Position numbers and translations under genes: made by a program. A DNA stretch of 64,000 nucleotides. Origin: an uncultured Corynebacterium sp. (GTDB lineage: Bacteria > Actinomycetota > Actinomycetes > Mycobacteriales > Mycobacteriaceae). The notes under the pieces are model-generated. The model made no database searches, was not told the origin of the DNA, and worked only from the letters and a program-made list of their open reading frames with translations. Location of the stretch: assembly GCF_946223165.1 (NCBI RefSeq), contig NZ_CAMIBP010000003.1:1-64000 (forward strand), written 5' to 3'. Shown piece after piece: positions 1 through 9,973 of this stretch. The number at the start of each line of letters is the position of its first letter. The stretch's first letter is position 1.

Positions 1-3000
1 CCGCGCATCTCCAGGTCCTTCATGGCCACGGCCATGCCCGCGCCCAGGTCGTTGTTCTGGGCGATGGTGGCCAGGCGGTCATAGGAGGTCTCCGTGAGCG
101 TGGCGCCCTTGGGATAGAGGAAGTAGGCGTAGCCGCGCTCGCGAGAGCGGCCCACACGGCCGCGCAGCTGGTGCAGCTGGCTCAGGCCCATGTGGTGGGC
201 GTTTTCCACGATAAGGGTATTCGCGTTGGCGATGTCCAGGCCGGTCTCCACGATGGTCGTGCACACGAGCACGTCGTACTCGCGATCCCAGAAGCCCTGG
301 ACGGTCTTCTCCAACAGCTCCTCGTTCATCTGGCCGTGGGCGACGACGATGCGCGCCTCGGGCACGAGCTCGCGCAGCTCGCGGGCCTTCTTCTCGATGT
401 CGGCGACCTTGTTGTGAATGAAGAACGTCTGGCCGTCGCGTAGCAGCTCGCGGCGGATGGCCGCGGCCACCTGCTTGTCCTCGTAGGCGCCCACGTAGGT
501 CAGGACCGGATGGCGGTCCTCGGGTGGGGTCAAGATGGTGGACATCTCGCGGATGCCCGCCATGGACATCTCCAGGGTGCGCGGGATAGGCGTGGCGGAC
601 ATGGTGAGCACGTCCACCGAGGACTTGAGCGCCTTGATGTGTTCCTTATGCTCCACACCGAAGCGCTGCTCCTCGTCCACGACGATGAGCCCCAGGTTCT
701 TCCAGTGCACGCCCGTCTGCAACAGGCGGTGCGTGCCGATGACGATGTCCACCGTGCCGTCCGCCAGGCCCTTGAGGATCTCCTTGGACTCCTTGGCCGT
801 GGTGAAGCGCGAGAGCACCTCGATCTTGATGGGGAATCCGGCCATGCGCTCGCGGAAGGTATCCGTGTGCTGCTGCGCCAGCAGCGTGGTGGGCACGAGC
901 ACGGCCACCTGCATGCCGTCTTGGACGGCCTTGAACGCGGCGCGCACGGCCACCTCAGTCTTGCCGTAGCCCACGTCGCCGACGACGACGCGGTCCATGG
1001 GCACGGCGGACTCCATGTCGTGCTTGACGGCGTCAATAGCGAGCATCTGGTCCTCGGTCTCGACGTAGGGGAAGTTGTCCTCCATCTCCGCCTGCCACGG
1101 GGTGTCCGGCGCAAACTGGTGGCCCGGAGCGGCTTGGCGCTTGGCGTAGAGCTCCACCAGCTCGCCGGCGATCTCGCGCACCGCGGCGCGCGCCTTTTTC
1201 TTGGTATTCTTCCAATCCGAGCCGCCCATCTTAGACAGATGAGGTGCCTCGCCGCCGGTGTACTTGGACAGCATGTCGAGCGAGTCCATAGGCACCCACA
1301 GCTGGTCACCCGGCTGGCCGCGCTTGCTGGGCGCGTACTCGAGCACGATGTACTCGCGGCGGGAGGTTTCATCGCCGGCCTGAATGGTGCGCTCGGCCAT
1401 CTTCAAGAACTTGCCGATGCCGTGCGTCTCATGCACCACGAAGTCCCCGGCCTTGAGAGCCAGCGGATCGACGCGGTTGCGGCGCTTGGCGGGGCGTCGC
1501 TTGGCGCCGGCAATGTCGCCCACGCGGTTGCCGGTGAGATCCGTCTCCGTGACCACGACGAGCGGAAGGGACTCCGCGTCCTTGAGCTTGCACACTCTGG
1601 GGAACACGAGGCCCGCGTGGGATAGCGCCTGGTAGAGCGTCACCTCGCCGGCAGAGGGCTCCCAGCCCGGCGTGGCCGCCTTCGTGGCAATCCCCTTCTC
1701 CTTGAAGCGATCCACCATGCGCTTGATGGCGCCCTGTGCCGGCGCGATAAACGCCGCGCGCCCGCCCGCCAGCGTGTGCGCAAGCAGCTGCGCCATCATG
1801 GCGTCAATCTCCTTGACGTCGCCGCGCGGCGTGGGGCCAGGTTCGAACTCCAGTGGGAGCACGAGCGACTCGTCCGCCAGCGCCATGCCCGGCGGGGAGA
1901 ACGTCCACACCGGCAGGCCGGCGTTGCGGCAGGTCACCTCCAGCGACTCGAAGGAGCGGTAGCTGCCCGCCTCGGTATCCAAGCCCTCGGCCGCAATGGG
2001 GCCGTCGGCGCCCATAGCCGCGGCTTCCCACCCCGCCGCGAGGAACTCCGCGTCGGTGGACTCCAGATCCGCAATGCGCGTGCGGATCTTCTCCGGCGCG
2101 ACGAGAAGCACATGGGTGCCCGCCGGCATGAACTCCGGCAGGGTGATGAAGGGGGCATCGGCAAGCACGGGCAGGAGCGCTTCCATTCCCTCAGCCGGGA
2201 TGTGCTCGGAGACCTTGGTGAGTAGCTCCGCCAGGGCCGCGTTGCCGCCGAATTCACGGGCGAGCGCCGCCGCCTTCGCCGCGACCGTGTTGGTAATCGG
2301 CAGCTCGCGGGCCGGGTAGATATCCACCTCGCCGACCTCGATCTCCGCGATGGTGCGCTGATCCGCCACGGAGAACTGGCGGATATCCGTGACCTCGTCG
2401 CCCCAGAACTCCACGCGCACCGGGTAGTCCAGCGTGGTCGGGAAGACGTCGAGGATGCCGCCGCGCGTAGCGTATTCGCCGCGCTTAGCCACCATGTCCA
2501 CGTGCTTGTACGCGCGGAATTCGAGCTCGGAGACGACGTGCTCCAGCTCGATCTCCTGCTCCTCGGCCAGGTGGATGGGCGCGCGCCCCTCCGCCTCGGC
2601 CAGGATGGGTTGCGCGTATCCGCGGGCCGCGGTGACCACGACCTTGAGCTCCGGGATGCGCCCCAGCACCCGCGCACGCTTGCCCACGATGTCCGCGCCC
2701 GGGCTCAGGCGCTCGTGCGGCAGCGTCTCCCACGCCGGGAACTGCGCCACCTTCTCCCCCAGCATGGCCTTGAGCTCCGCCGTGAGATCCTCCGCCTCGC
2801 GGCCCGTCGCCGTCACCACGAGCACCGGGGCATGGTGCGCCAGCGTGCCAATCGCCCACGGGCGCGCCTGGTCGATGCCCGTGATGTGCAGCTCTTGCTC
2901 CCCCACCTGGGCCGCCAGCCCCTTGAGCTTCGGATCGGAGGCCGCGACCTTGAGCAGGCCCGCCAGCATCGGCGCCCCGTTCGCGGCGTTCTTCGCTGCC

Positions 3001-3056
3001 TTGTCTGCCTTGTCGTCCTTGTCAGCTTGTTGTGCTCTGTCTGCCTTCTGAGCCAT
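1..3056 (-). CDS. mfd: Transcription-repair coupling factor Mfd (C-terminal part outside window)
   Basis: Mfd displaces RNA polymerase stalled at DNA damage and recruits UvrABC. 1018 codons are present from ATG at 3056; the frame is open to the window edge, so roughly the last 200 residues are missing. The N-terminus has a Lys/Asp/Ala-rich lead ([16 protein letters not shown]). The helicase core shows Walker [10 protein letters not shown] (near 945-970), a DEEQRFG DEAD-type motif, and TATPIPRTL. The last codons read [11 protein letters not shown], the conserved TRCF segment. The frame is the same at start and end, so there is no net frameshift. The start follows the TAA of the upstream TetR gene with no spacer (TAA-ATG), which indicates translational coupling. 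Confidence 0.97.
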   Translation of the reverse strand, partial: MAQKADRAQQADKDDKADKAAKNAANGAPMLAGLLKVAASDPKLKGLAAQVGEQELHITGIDQARPWAIGTLAHHAPVLVVTATGREAEDLTAELKAMLGEKVAQFPAWETLPHERLSPGADIVGKRARVLGRIPELKVVVTAARGYAQPILAEAEGRAPIHLAEEQEIELEHVVSELEFRAYKHVDMVAKRGEYATRGGILDVFPTTLDYPVRVEFWGDEVTDIRQFSVADQRTIAEIEVGEVDIYPARELPITNTVAAKAAALAREFGGNAALAELLTKVSEHIPAEGMEALLPVLADAPFITLPEFMPAGTHVLLVAPEKIRTRIADLESTDAEFLAAGWEAAAMGADGPIAAEGLDTEAGSYRSFESLEVTCRNAGLPVWTFSPPGMALADESLVLPLEFEPGPTPRGDVKEIDAMMAQLLAHTLAGGRAAFIAPAQGAIKRMVDRFKEKGIATKAATPGWEPSAGEVTLYQALSHAGLVFPRVCKLKDAESLPLVVVTETDLTGNRVGDIAGAKRRPAKRRNRVDPLALKAGDFVVHETHGIGKFLKMAERTIQAGDETSRREYIVLEYAPSKRGQPGDQLWVPMDSLDMLSKYTGGEAPHLSKMGGSDWKNTKKKARAAVREIAGELVELYAKRQAAPGHQFAPDTPWQAEMEDNFPYVETEDQMLAIDAVKHDMESAVPMDRVVVGDVGYGKTEVAVRAAFKAVQDGMQVAVLVPTTLLAQQHTDTFRERMAGFPIKIEVLSRFTTAKESKEILKGLADGTVDIVIGTHRLLQTGVHWKNLGLIVVDEEQRFGVEHKEHIKALKSSVDVLTMSATPIPRTLEMSMAGIREMSTILTPPEDRHPVLTYVGAYEDKQVAAAIRRELLRDGQTFFIHNKVADIEKKARELRELVPEARIVVAHGQMNEELLEKTVQGFWDREYDVLVCTTIVETGLDIANANTLIVENAHHMGLSQLHQLRGRVGRSRERGYAYFLYPKGATLTETSYDRLATIAQNNDLGAGMAVAMKDLEMR
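2154..2166 (+). repeat. 13-mer GGCATCGGCAAGC, copy 1 of 9
   Basis: Exact copy inside mfd. On the mfd coding strand it reads CTT-GCC-GAT-GCC (Leu-Ala-Asp-Ala). Confidence 0.7.
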
Positions 3057-3665
3057 TTATACGTTCCCCTTCAACTTGGGCTGGGCCTCCATGCCCTTGA
3101 GTCCATTCCACAACAGATTGACGATGTGCGCGGCGACGACTTCCTTGGCCGGCTCGCGCTCGTCCAGCCACCACTGGGCCGTCATCGACACCGCGCCGAC
3201 GAGCGCCTGACCGTAGAGCACCGCCAGGTCCGCGTTAAGGCCCCGGTGCGTAAACGCCTCCGCAAGGATGTGGCTGACCTGCCCCACCGCCGTGTTGAGC
3301 AGCGTCGAGTAGCTGCGATCCGTCCCCGGCTTCGAATCGCGCACCAGGATGAGAAAGCCATCGGTCTCCTCATCCACGTATGTCAGCAACGCCAGCGCCG
3401 CCTGCTCGATGCGCTCGCACCACGAGCCCGTGTCCAGGGAGCCGGTGATGATCTTTTCCAGCGCCAGCATCTCGCGGTCGACGACGACGGCGTAGAGGCC
3501 CTCCTTGCCCCCGAAGTGCTCATAGACCACCGGCTTGGACACGCCCGCGCGCGCCGCGATTTCCTCGACGCTCGTGCCGTCGAAGCCCAGCTCCGCGAAC
3601 GCCTGGCGCCCAATCGAAATCAATTGTTCGCGGCGCTCGCGCCCCGTCATCCTCACTCGAACCAT
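3057..3665 (-). CDS. TetR-family transcriptional regulator upstream of mfd
   Basis: 202 residues. The N-terminal helix-turn-helix is clear: RREQLISIGRQAFAELGFDG, then IAARAGVSKPVVYEHFGGKE, the usual TetR recognition-helix pattern. The C-terminal ligand domain has no recognisable specificity. The start could also be the internal ATG at 3650 (MTGRERREQL). It is the first gene of a two-gene unit with mfd: its TAA touches the mfd ATG, so the regulator and the repair ATPase are probably made from one transcript. Target and ligand are unknown. The region 3666-3922 upstream holds only the back-to-back promoters of this gene and the lipoprotein gene; I see no further gene there. Confidence 0.9.
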   Translation of the reverse strand: MVRVRMTGRERREQLISIGRQAFAELGFDGTSVEEIAARAGVSKPVVYEHFGGKEGLYAVVVDREMLALEKIITGSLDTGSWCERIEQAALALLTYVDEETDGFLILVRDSKPGTDRSYSTLLNTAVGQVSHILAEAFTHRGLNADLAVLYGQALVGAVSMTAQWWLDEREPAKEVVAAHIVNLLWNGLKGMEAQPKLKGNV

Positions 3666-3922
3666 GCGTTCTAGCCTAACTGCGCACCGCCGACTTCAAG
3701 TAACTTGGCGTTGCGTTCGCTCGCCGCCACCGTGCACCCGCGGAAGATGCGCAGTGGACGCACGGTGAACGCACAGGTCCGCGGACTCTGGTTAGGATGG
3801 CGTTACGGTCGCCAACTACGGTGTCAGCGCCCTCGCTACCAGGTTTTCGGCCGTTGAGTTGACCGAAGGAGCGATGAGGAATCGACTCTCATGGGCTCCC
3901 CAACCTACGAAAGGAACGCGCC

Positions 3923-4417
3923 ATGAGAAGAGCATTCCTGGTCATCGCCGCACTGCCCCTCGCACTCGCAGGCTGCAACGGCAACGGAGATGCGACCTCA
4001 CCGTCTACCAGCACCAGTTCCAGTACGAGTTCCACCACCAGCCCCACCACGTCGAGCTCATCGGCTCAAGCGTCGCCCTCAACGGCTGCAACACCGACCA
4101 CGGCAATGGAGATGGCCTCACCCACTGCTGTCCCAGAGCAGACCGCCAATCCTCCAGAGGCTGCGCAGCCAACCCCGGATGTGGAACAGACCGCGGTAAA
4201 CGACGGCGCCGGAGAAGCCGTCAACCCAGCCACCGTCCCCTTTGCCAACGGTGGGACCTGCGCCGCCGCCGAGTGCGGCTACGGCACGGACGACAATGGC
4301 AACCCGAACCCCTCCTCCGGGGAGCTGCAAACCCTGTATGGCTGCGAGGAGGGATACATCACCGACGCAGCACTGTGCGAAGCAGTCCGGGCCAAGGCCG
4401 AGCAATACGGCTGGTAG
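3923..4417 (+). CDS. Secreted lipoprotein with Ser/Thr-rich linker and a four-cysteine C-terminal domain
   Basis: 164 residues. A type II signal peptide is visible: MRRAFLVIAALPLALAGC, lipobox LAGC, with Cys17 or close to it as the lipidation site. Residues about 20-75 are a low-complexity Ser/Thr/Pro/Ala linker of cell-wall-spanning type. The last ~60 residues form a compact segment with four cysteines (GGTC, AAEC, YGC, ALC), an Asp/Asn/Gly patch and a C-terminal helix, suggesting two disulfides in an exported mini-domain. The ribosome site AAAGGA lies at the right distance from the ATG. I do not recognise the domain and assign no function. Confidence 0.88.
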   Translation: MRRAFLVIAALPLALAGCNGNGDATSPSTSTSSSTSSTTSPTTSSSSAQASPSTAATPTTAMEMASPTAVPEQTANPPEAAQPTPDVEQTAVNDGAGEAVNPATVPFANGGTCAAAECGYGTDDNGNPNPSSGELQTLYGCEEGYITDAALCEAVRAKAEQYGW

Positions 4418-4459
4418 GCAGTGTTCTGGCAGGGAATCTTCTGGCAGGGGGTGTTAGTG

Positions 4460-4534
4460 TGGCTTCCCCACCAGGACTCGAACCTAGAATGACGGTACCA
4501 AAAACCGTAGTGTTGCCGATTACACCATGGGGAA
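4460..4534 (-). tRNA. tRNA-Gln (anticodon TTG)
   Basis: Reading the minus strand, acceptor TTCCCCA pairs with TGGGGAA, followed by G and an encoded CCA. The D stem is GTG/CAC. The anticodon stem ACGGT/ACCGT encloses loop TTTTGGT with anticodon TTG. The T arm is CTAGG-TTCGAGT-CCTGG. The gene is 75 nt including CCA, the length usual for tRNA-Gln. It stands alone between the lipoprotein gene and the multicopper oxidase gene. Confidence 0.96.
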
Positions 4535-4557
4535 CCGCGCAGTGATGCGCTCCGCTT

Positions 4558-4586
4558 AGACTACAACACGCGCGGCGGGCGCTAAA
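4558..4586 (-). promoter_or_regulatory. Candidate promoter of tRNA-Gln
   Basis: On the minus strand TTTAGC and TAGTCT are separated by exactly 17 bases and lie just upstream of the tRNA 5' end. The -10 element is reasonable; the -35 is weak. Confidence 0.4.
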
Positions 4587-4588
4587 AC

Positions 4589-6241
4589 TTAGGCGGTCGG
4601 CGTGGCCGACGCCGTCGCATAAGGGCTGCGTGAAGAGTCGACGACGGCGTTCGCGTGCCCGCCGTGGCTCGACGGCCCGGCCTGGGTGGTGTCGAAGACG
4701 AGCGCACCCGGCTCGACGCGGACGTCGGGGATCTCGCCGCGATTGACGATGACGAACTGCCCCATCATGCCGGAGTCCTCGTGGAGGAGCATGTGGCAGT
4801 GGTACATGTACGGGATGGTCTTGTCCGGGTAGTAGCCAAGCTCGACGAGCAGGGTCGCCGAGGCCTTGGGCGGTAGGTTGATGATGTCCTTCCAGCCGGA
4901 AGTCGGCACGTCAATCCCCGCACCGAAAAACTCGAGGACGCGGAAGCGCGCATCGTGGACATGGAAATTGTGCGGCCAGTCGTCATTTTCGTTGGTGACG
5001 GTCCACACCTCTGGGCCGTCGTGGTCAATGACCGTATCGACGCGGGACATGTTCATAGTCTCGCCATTGATCATGAAGGTATTGAGCGCGAACGAGCGGC
5101 GCACGACCCCGGGGCCGGTAGGCGCGGGCGCGGCAAGCTCCTCGGCCGCCGCGGGGTCGAGGATTTCCGGCAGCGGCGCGGCGGCAGCGGCGGTACCGTC
5201 GGCAGCGGCAGCCGCGGCGGGCGCGGTGATGTGCAGCAGATCGAAGCTGTCGCTAAAGCCAAACCCGGCGTAGTCCGCGCCCGTCGGCACGCCAAAGTTG
5301 TCCGGGAACGGCATGGACCGCAGCGTGACGTCGCCGGTGAGGTCCACAATCACCTCGACGCGCTCGCCGGGGCCCAGGATGAGCGAATCGACCTCGACGG
5401 GCGCGCCGAGCAGGCCGGAGTCGGTGGCGATGACATGGAAGGAGCCCTCGGTCAGGGAGAGATTGTAAAAACGCATGGACGCGCCGCCGAGGAGCCGCAG
5501 GCGAATGCGCGAGGTGGTCGCGGCGAAGGTCGCGTTGGTGATGCCGTTGACCACCGGCGTGGTTCCCATGAGGCCATAGGTGCGATCGATCTTCTCATCC
5601 AGCTGGCCGTCCTCGGTGAACTTAGCGTCCATGATGACCACCGGGATATCGTCCACGCCGTACTCGTGCGGCAGGTCGAGGGAGTCGGAGACGTCATCAT
5701 CGAGGATGAACATGCCCGCCAGGCCGCGGTAAGCGTGCGTGGCCGTGGCCATGTGGGGGTGCGGGTGGTACCAGGTGGTGGCCGCGGGCTGAGCGATCTC
5801 CCACTCGGGCGTCCAGGTCTCACCGACCGCAATGGGCGAATGCGGGCCGCCGTCACTGTACGCGGGCAGCTTCATGCCGTGCCAGTGCACCGTGGTCATC
5901 TCGATGAGATCGTTGGTGATCTCCGCGCGCACCTTCTCTCCCTTGTGCGCGCGCAGCGTGGGACCCAGGAACTCACCATTGAAACCCCAGGTCCGGGTGC
6001 CGGTGACGCCGGGCAGGATCTCCGCATGGCCGTCCCGGGCGGTCAGCCGGAAGACACGCACCCCGTCCTCCATGTCACCCTCGAGCAGGGGCGGGATGGG
6101 CAGCGGCCGCGGCTCGGAGTCGTAGCCCCGGGGCGCGGGCTGAGAATACTTCGCATCCTGCGACGTCGAGCAGGAGGCAATCGTCGCGCCAGCACCTAAA
6201 AGAAGGGCGCCCTGAAAGAAAGTCCGGCGGGAAAAACTCAT
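4589..6241 (-). CDS. copO: Multicopper oxidase (CopO/CueO/SufI type), Tat-exported
   Basis: 550 residues. The N-terminus SRRTFFQGALLLGAGATIA followed by Ser-Cys combines a twin-arginine signal with a lipobox-like IASC, so it may be a Tat-exported lipoprotein. All copper ligands are visible: HWHG and WYHPHPH in the first cupredoxin domain, then PHNFHVH and YHCHMLLHEDSGMM near the C-terminus, which also supplies the type 1 Cys and Met. An Ala-rich insert (about residues 340-370) separates domains 2 and 3. It is expected to oxidise cuprous ion or phenolics outside the membrane. No copper sensor is adjacent. It is divergent from the MFS gene with only about 30 bases between starts, an order I recall from C. 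glutamicum. Confidence 0.95.
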   Translation of the reverse strand: MSFSRRTFFQGALLLGAGATIASCSTSQDAKYSQPAPRGYDSEPRPLPIPPLLEGDMEDGVRVFRLTARDGHAEILPGVTGTRTWGFNGEFLGPTLRAHKGEKVRAEITNDLIEMTTVHWHGMKLPAYSDGGPHSPIAVGETWTPEWEIAQPAATTWYHPHPHMATATHAYRGLAGMFILDDDVSDSLDLPHEYGVDDIPVVIMDAKFTEDGQLDEKIDRTYGLMGTTPVVNGITNATFAATTSRIRLRLLGGASMRFYNLSLTEGSFHVIATDSGLLGAPVEVDSLILGPGERVEVIVDLTGDVTLRSMPFPDNFGVPTGADYAGFGFSDSFDLLHITAPAAAAAADGTAAAAAPLPEILDPAAAEELAAPAPTGPGVVRRSFALNTFMINGETMNMSRVDTVIDHDGPEVWTVTNENDDWPHNFHVHDARFRVLEFFGAGIDVPTSGWKDIINLPPKASATLLVELGYYPDKTIPYMYHCHMLLHEDSGMMGQFVIVNRGEIPDVRVEPGALVFDTTQAGPSSHGGHANAVVDSSRSPYATASATPTA

Positions 6242-6407
6242 GCTTACCAGCCTAGTCGCCTAGAGTGAGCAGCATGTCATTGAACGCAACGCTCGGCTCT
6301 TCGTCTGGTCGAACGGCCTGCAAAATATCGGAGACCAGCTCGTCTCCGGCAAGACGGTCCTCCCCTGGCTCTTCTCGGCGCTGGGGGTACCCCCATTCTT
6401 CACCGCG

Positions 6408-7463
6408 TTGCTCGTGCCCCTGCGCGAGGCCGGCTCCATGCTCCCTCAAGCCGCGCTCACCCCCTGGGTCACCGGGCACGCCCACCGCACGCGCCTGTGG
6501 GTCCTCGGCTCGCTGGGCCAGGGCCTGTGCGGCATGGTCATCGTCGCCGCCGCCGCGCTTGCCGATGCCTGGGTGCTCGGCCTCGTCGTCGTCCTCGCGC
6601 TCGCGGCCCTCGCCGTGTTCCGCGCGCTGTGTTCACTCACGGGAAAGGACGTCCAGGGCCGCACCATCCCGAAGGGCGACCGCGGCGCGGTCACCGGCCG
6701 CGCGGCCGAGCTGGGAGGCGCGGTGACTCTCGCGGTCGGCGCGGTGCTGTGGTGGATGGGCGAGCTGAGCCGCGGCGAAGCCGTCGGCCTCCTCGCGATT
6801 GGCGCTGCCACGTGGTTCATCGCCGCCGTGGTGTTCCGCGGGATAGCAGAACCCCCGGAGACGGCGAGCGAGGGCGGCATCGGCAAGCGCGACTGGTGGC
6901 AGGAAACGTGGGGGCTTTTCACGGGTGATAGGGCCTTCCGGGAGTTCGTCACGGTCCGCTCACTGTTGCTCGTGACCGCGCTGTCCACGTCCTTCATCGT
7001 GATGCTCGCGGGCAACACGCTCACCGGGCTGGCGGGTTTCGTGCTCGCCTCGGGGCTCTCCGGCCTCATCGGTGGGCGGCTCTCGGGCGTGTGGTCGGAT
7101 AGGTCGTCCCGCCTCGTCATGTCCTGGGGTGCGCTGTGCGCGACGCTCATCATCGCCGTCCTCGTGGCCTGGACCTGGCCGGCGTGGGTCTATGCCGTTG
7201 GGTTCTTCGCGGTCAACCTCGCGCACACCGCCATCCGCGTGGCCCGCAAGACCTATGTCGTCGACATGGCGGGCGACGACAAAAGAACCCTCTACGTTGG
7301 CGCAGCTAACACGATGATGGGCGTCATCTTGCTCGGCGTCGGCGGCATCTCCGCCGTGATAGCGCTCGCCGGGCCCCGGGTGGCACTCGTCTTCCTCGCC
7401 GCTATTGGACTACTCGGCGCATGGCGTGCCCGAAAACTCCCCGAGGTATCCCTCGCGGGCTAA
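6408..7463 (+). CDS. MFS permease, 5' end apparently frameshifted
   Basis: The continuous frame starts at TTG 6408 (351 residues; about 11 hydrophobic segments). The same frame is open upstream to 6264 and encodes a typical MFS first helix (LFVWSNGLQNIGDQLVSGKT) but has no ATG, GTG or TTG before 6408. An ATG at 6274 sits in another frame. Adding one G after MSL (near 6281) would join it to the upstream frame and give a normal ~395-residue permease. Either a base is missing from the sequence or the gene is damaged. Transport substrate unknown. The 3' end is followed closely by glmU. Confidence 0.8.
   Translation: MLVPLREAGSMLPQAALTPWVTGHAHRTRLWVLGSLGQGLCGMVIVAAAALADAWVLGLVVVLALAALAVFRALCSLTGKDVQGRTIPKGDRGAVTGRAAELGGAVTLAVGAVLWWMGELSRGEAVGLLAIGAATWFIAAVVFRGIAEPPETASEGGIGKRDWWQETWGLFTGDRAFREFVTVRSLLLVTALSTSFIVMLAGNTLTGLAGFVLASGLSGLIGGRLSGVWSDRSSRLVMSWGALCATLIIAVLVAWTWPAWVYAVGFFAVNLAHTAIRVARKTYVVDMAGDDKRTLYVGAANTMMGVILLGVGGISAVIALAGPRVALVFLAAIGLLGAWRARKLPEVSLAG
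6557..6569 (-). repeat. 13-mer copy 2 of 9
   Basis: In the MFS gene; coding strand reads CTT-GCC-GAT-GCC (LADA). Confidence 0.7.
6876..6888 (+). repeat. 13-mer copy 3 of 9
   Basis: Second copy in the MFS gene, opposite orientation to copy 2. It is the only exact copy that is not LADA on the coding strand (reads GIGK). Confidence 0.7.
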
Positions 7464-7504
7464 GATGTCTACTGCATTCTAGAGACCCGACTACAGGAGA
7501 ATTT

Positions 7505-8971
7505 GTGGCAGACACAACCGATTGCGCCATTGTGGTGCTGGCCGCCGGAGCCGGCACCCGCATGAAATCCGCGAAGCAAAAGACCCTGCACGACATCGGC
7601 GGCCGCACCCTCCTCGGCCACGCTCTCCACGCCGCGGCCGGCCTGCAGCCGGCCCACCTCGTGGCCGTCGTGGGTCACCAGCGCGATCAGGTCTCCCCGG
7701 CCGTTGATGCCGTCGCTGCCGAGCTCGGCCGCGACATCGCTCAGGCCGTCCAGGAAGAGCAGAACGGCACCGGCCACGCCGTCCAGTGCGGTCTGGCCCC
7801 CATCCCGGACTTCGACGGCACCGTCATCGTCACCAACGGCGACGTGCCGCTGCTGCGCACCGAGACCATCGCGGCGCTCTTTGAGGAGCACACGTCCGCG
7901 GGCAACGCCGTCACGGTGCTCTCCATCGATCTGGAGGACCCGACGGGCTACGGCCGCATCGTCCGCGACGCCACCGGCGCCGTGACCGCCATCGTGGAGC
8001 AGAAGGACGCGGAGCCCGCGCAGCTGGAGATCACCGAGGTCAACTCAGGCGTCTTCGCATTCGACGGCGCCGTGCTGCGCGATGCCCTGACCAAGCTGGA
8101 CTCCAACAACGCCCAGGGCGAGCTGTACATCACTGACGTCCTCGAGATCGCGCGGGAGGCCGGCCACCGCGTCGGCGCCTTCGTCGCCGCAGACCCGGAG
8201 GAACTGGGCGGCGTCAACGACCGCGTGCAGCTCGCCGCCGCCGGCCGCGTGCTCAACCGCCGCCTGGTGGAGGCCGCTATGCGCGGCGGCGCCACCATCG
8301 TGGACCCTGAGACCACCTGGCTGGGCGTCGACGTCCAGGTTGGCCAGGACGTGGTGATCCACCCCAACACCCAGCTGTGGGGCCGCACCGTCATCGGCGA
8401 CAACGCCGAGATCGGCCCGGACACCACCTTGACCGACATGACCGTGGGAGAGGGCGCGACGATGATCCGCGTCCACGGCTTCGACTCCGTCATCGGCGCG
8501 AACGCCAATATCGGCCCCTACACCTACATCCGGCCCGGCACCGTCGTGGGCGAGGAGGGCAAGCTGGGCGGCTTCGTCGAGTCGAAGAATGCTCAGATCG
8601 GCCGCGGCACCAAGGTGCCCCACCTGACCTACATTGGCGACGCCACCGTCGGCGACTACTCCAACATCGGCGCGTCGTCCGTTTTCGTCAACTACGACGG
8701 CGTCAACAAGCACCACACCACCATCGGCTCGCACGTGCGCACCGGCTCCGACACCATGTTCATCGCTCCGGTGACCGTGGGTGATGGCGCGTACTCGGGA
8801 GCGGGTACAGTAATCAAGGACGATGTTCCGGCGGGCGCCCTCGTGGTCTCCGGTGGCAAGCAGCGCAACATCGAGGGCTGGGTGGCCAAGAAGCGCCCCG
8901 GCACTCCCGCCGCTGAGGCCGCTGAGGCCGCTGCACAAGCACAATCCGCAGGAAACAGCGACAACTCCTAA
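7505..8971 (+). CDS. glmU: Bifunctional UDP-N-acetylglucosamine pyrophosphorylase / glucosamine-1-phosphate N-acetyltransferase
   Basis: Makes UDP-GlcNAc for peptidoglycan and arabinogalactan linker synthesis: acetylates GlcN-1-P, then uridylylates it. GTG 7505 was chosen because AGGAGA lies seven bases upstream and the 488-residue product matches corynebacterial GlmU; the frame is open further upstream to 7421. The N-terminal nucleotidyltransferase shows LAAGAGTRMKS and NGTGHAVQCGL. The C-terminal half is a left-handed beta helix of hexapeptide repeats (IGANANIGPYTYIRPGTVVG) with the acetyltransferase segment around VFVNYDGVNKHHT. The tail is Ala-rich. Followed after 27 bases by prs, a conserved pair. 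Confidence 0.98.
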   Translation: MADTTDCAIVVLAAGAGTRMKSAKQKTLHDIGGRTLLGHALHAAAGLQPAHLVAVVGHQRDQVSPAVDAVAAELGRDIAQAVQEEQNGTGHAVQCGLAPIPDFDGTVIVTNGDVPLLRTETIAALFEEHTSAGNAVTVLSIDLEDPTGYGRIVRDATGAVTAIVEQKDAEPAQLEITEVNSGVFAFDGAVLRDALTKLDSNNAQGELYITDVLEIAREAGHRVGAFVAADPEELGGVNDRVQLAAAGRVLNRRLVEAAMRGGATIVDPETTWLGVDVQVGQDVVIHPNTQLWGRTVIGDNAEIGPDTTLTDMTVGEGATMIRVHGFDSVIGANANIGPYTYIRPGTVVGEEGKLGGFVESKNAQIGRGTKVPHLTYIGDATVGDYSNIGASSVFVNYDGVNKHHTTIGSHVRTGSDTMFIAPVTVGDGAYSGAGTVIKDDVPAGALVVSGGKQRNIEGWVAKKRPGTPAAEAAEAAAQAQSAGNSDNS

Positions 8972-8998
8972 CCTCTGACAAGGAAGATACAGACCACC

Positions 8999-9973
8999 AT
9001 GACCGGCAAGGTAACTGGTAGCAGCAAGAACATGAAGCTCTTCTCTGGGCGCGCGCACCCGGAGCTGGCTGAGGCCGTGGCCCGCGAGCTGAACACTGAG
9101 CTCGTCCCCACCACCGCTCGTGACTTCGCCAACGGCGAAATCTTCATTCGCTTCGAGGAGTCCGTGCGCGGCGCGGACTGCTTCGTCATGCAGTCCCACA
9201 CGCAGCCACTCAACAAGTGGCTCATGGAGCAGCTCATCATGATTGATGCGCTCAAGCGCGGCTCGGCCAAGCGCATCACGGCCATCCTGCCGTTCTACCC
9301 CTACGCGCGCCAGGACAAGAAGCACCTGGGCCGCGAGCCGATCTCGGCCCGCCTCGTCGCTGACCTGTTGGCCGCCGCCGGCGCGGACCGCATCGTCTCC
9401 GTCGACCTGCACACGGACCAGATCCAGGGCTTCTTCGACGGCCCGGTCGACCACATGCACGCCATGCCCATCCTGGTGGACTACATCAAGTCCAAGTACC
9501 CGCTGGACAACCTCGCCGTCGTCTCCCCCGACGCCGGCCGCGTCAAGGTGGCGGAGAAGTGGGCTCACGAGTTGGGCGACGCCCCGCTGGCCTTCGTCCA
9601 CAAGACCCGCTCCGTCGAGGTCGCCAACCAGACCGTCTCCAACCGCGTCGTCGGCGAGGTCGAGGGCAAGGACTGTATCCTGCTGGATGACATGATTGAT
9701 ACCGGCGGAACCATCGCCGGCGCCGTCCGCGTCCTCAAGGAGGCTGGCGCCAAGTCCGTCGTCATTGCCTGCACCCACGGCGTGTTCTCCGATCCCGCCC
9801 GCGAGCGCCTGTCCGAGTGCGGCGCCGAGGAAGTCATCACCACCGACACCCTCCCGCAGAGCACCGAGGGCTGGTCCAATCTCACCGTCCTGTCCATTGC
9901 CCCGCTGCTGGCCAAGACGATTCACGAGATCTTCGAGAACGGCTCCGTCACCACCCTCTTCGAGCGCCACTAA
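8999..9973 (+). CDS. prs: Ribose-phosphate pyrophosphokinase (PRPP synthetase)
   Basis: Converts ribose-5-phosphate and ATP to PRPP for nucleotide, His, Trp and decaprenyl-phosphoryl-arabinose synthesis. 324 residues, class I length. Visible motifs: FANGEIFIRFEESVRG near the N-terminus, FYPYARQDKKHLGREPIS (ATP/Mg loop), VDLHTDQIQGFFD, VVSPDAGRVK, and the PRPP-binding loop LLDDMIDTGGTIAGA. The GTG start of the next gene directly follows this stop codon. Confidence 0.98.
   Translation: MTGKVTGSSKNMKLFSGRAHPELAEAVARELNTELVPTTARDFANGEIFIRFEESVRGADCFVMQSHTQPLNKWLMEQLIMIDALKRGSAKRITAILPFYPYARQDKKHLGREPISARLVADLLAAAGADRIVSVDLHTDQIQGFFDGPVDHMHAMPILVDYIKSKYPLDNLAVVSPDAGRVKVAEKWAHELGDAPLAFVHKTRSVEVANQTVSNRVVGEVEGKDCILLDDMIDTGGTIAGAVRVLKEAGAKSVVIACTHGVFSDPARERLSECGAEEVITTDTLPQSTEGWSNLTVLSIAPLLAKTIHEIFENGSVTTLFERH

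Noticed and set aside
4424..4448. TCTGGCAGGG direct repeat beside tRNA-Gln as an attachment site
   Set aside because: Two 10-base copies only, and no integrase or mobile gene nearby.
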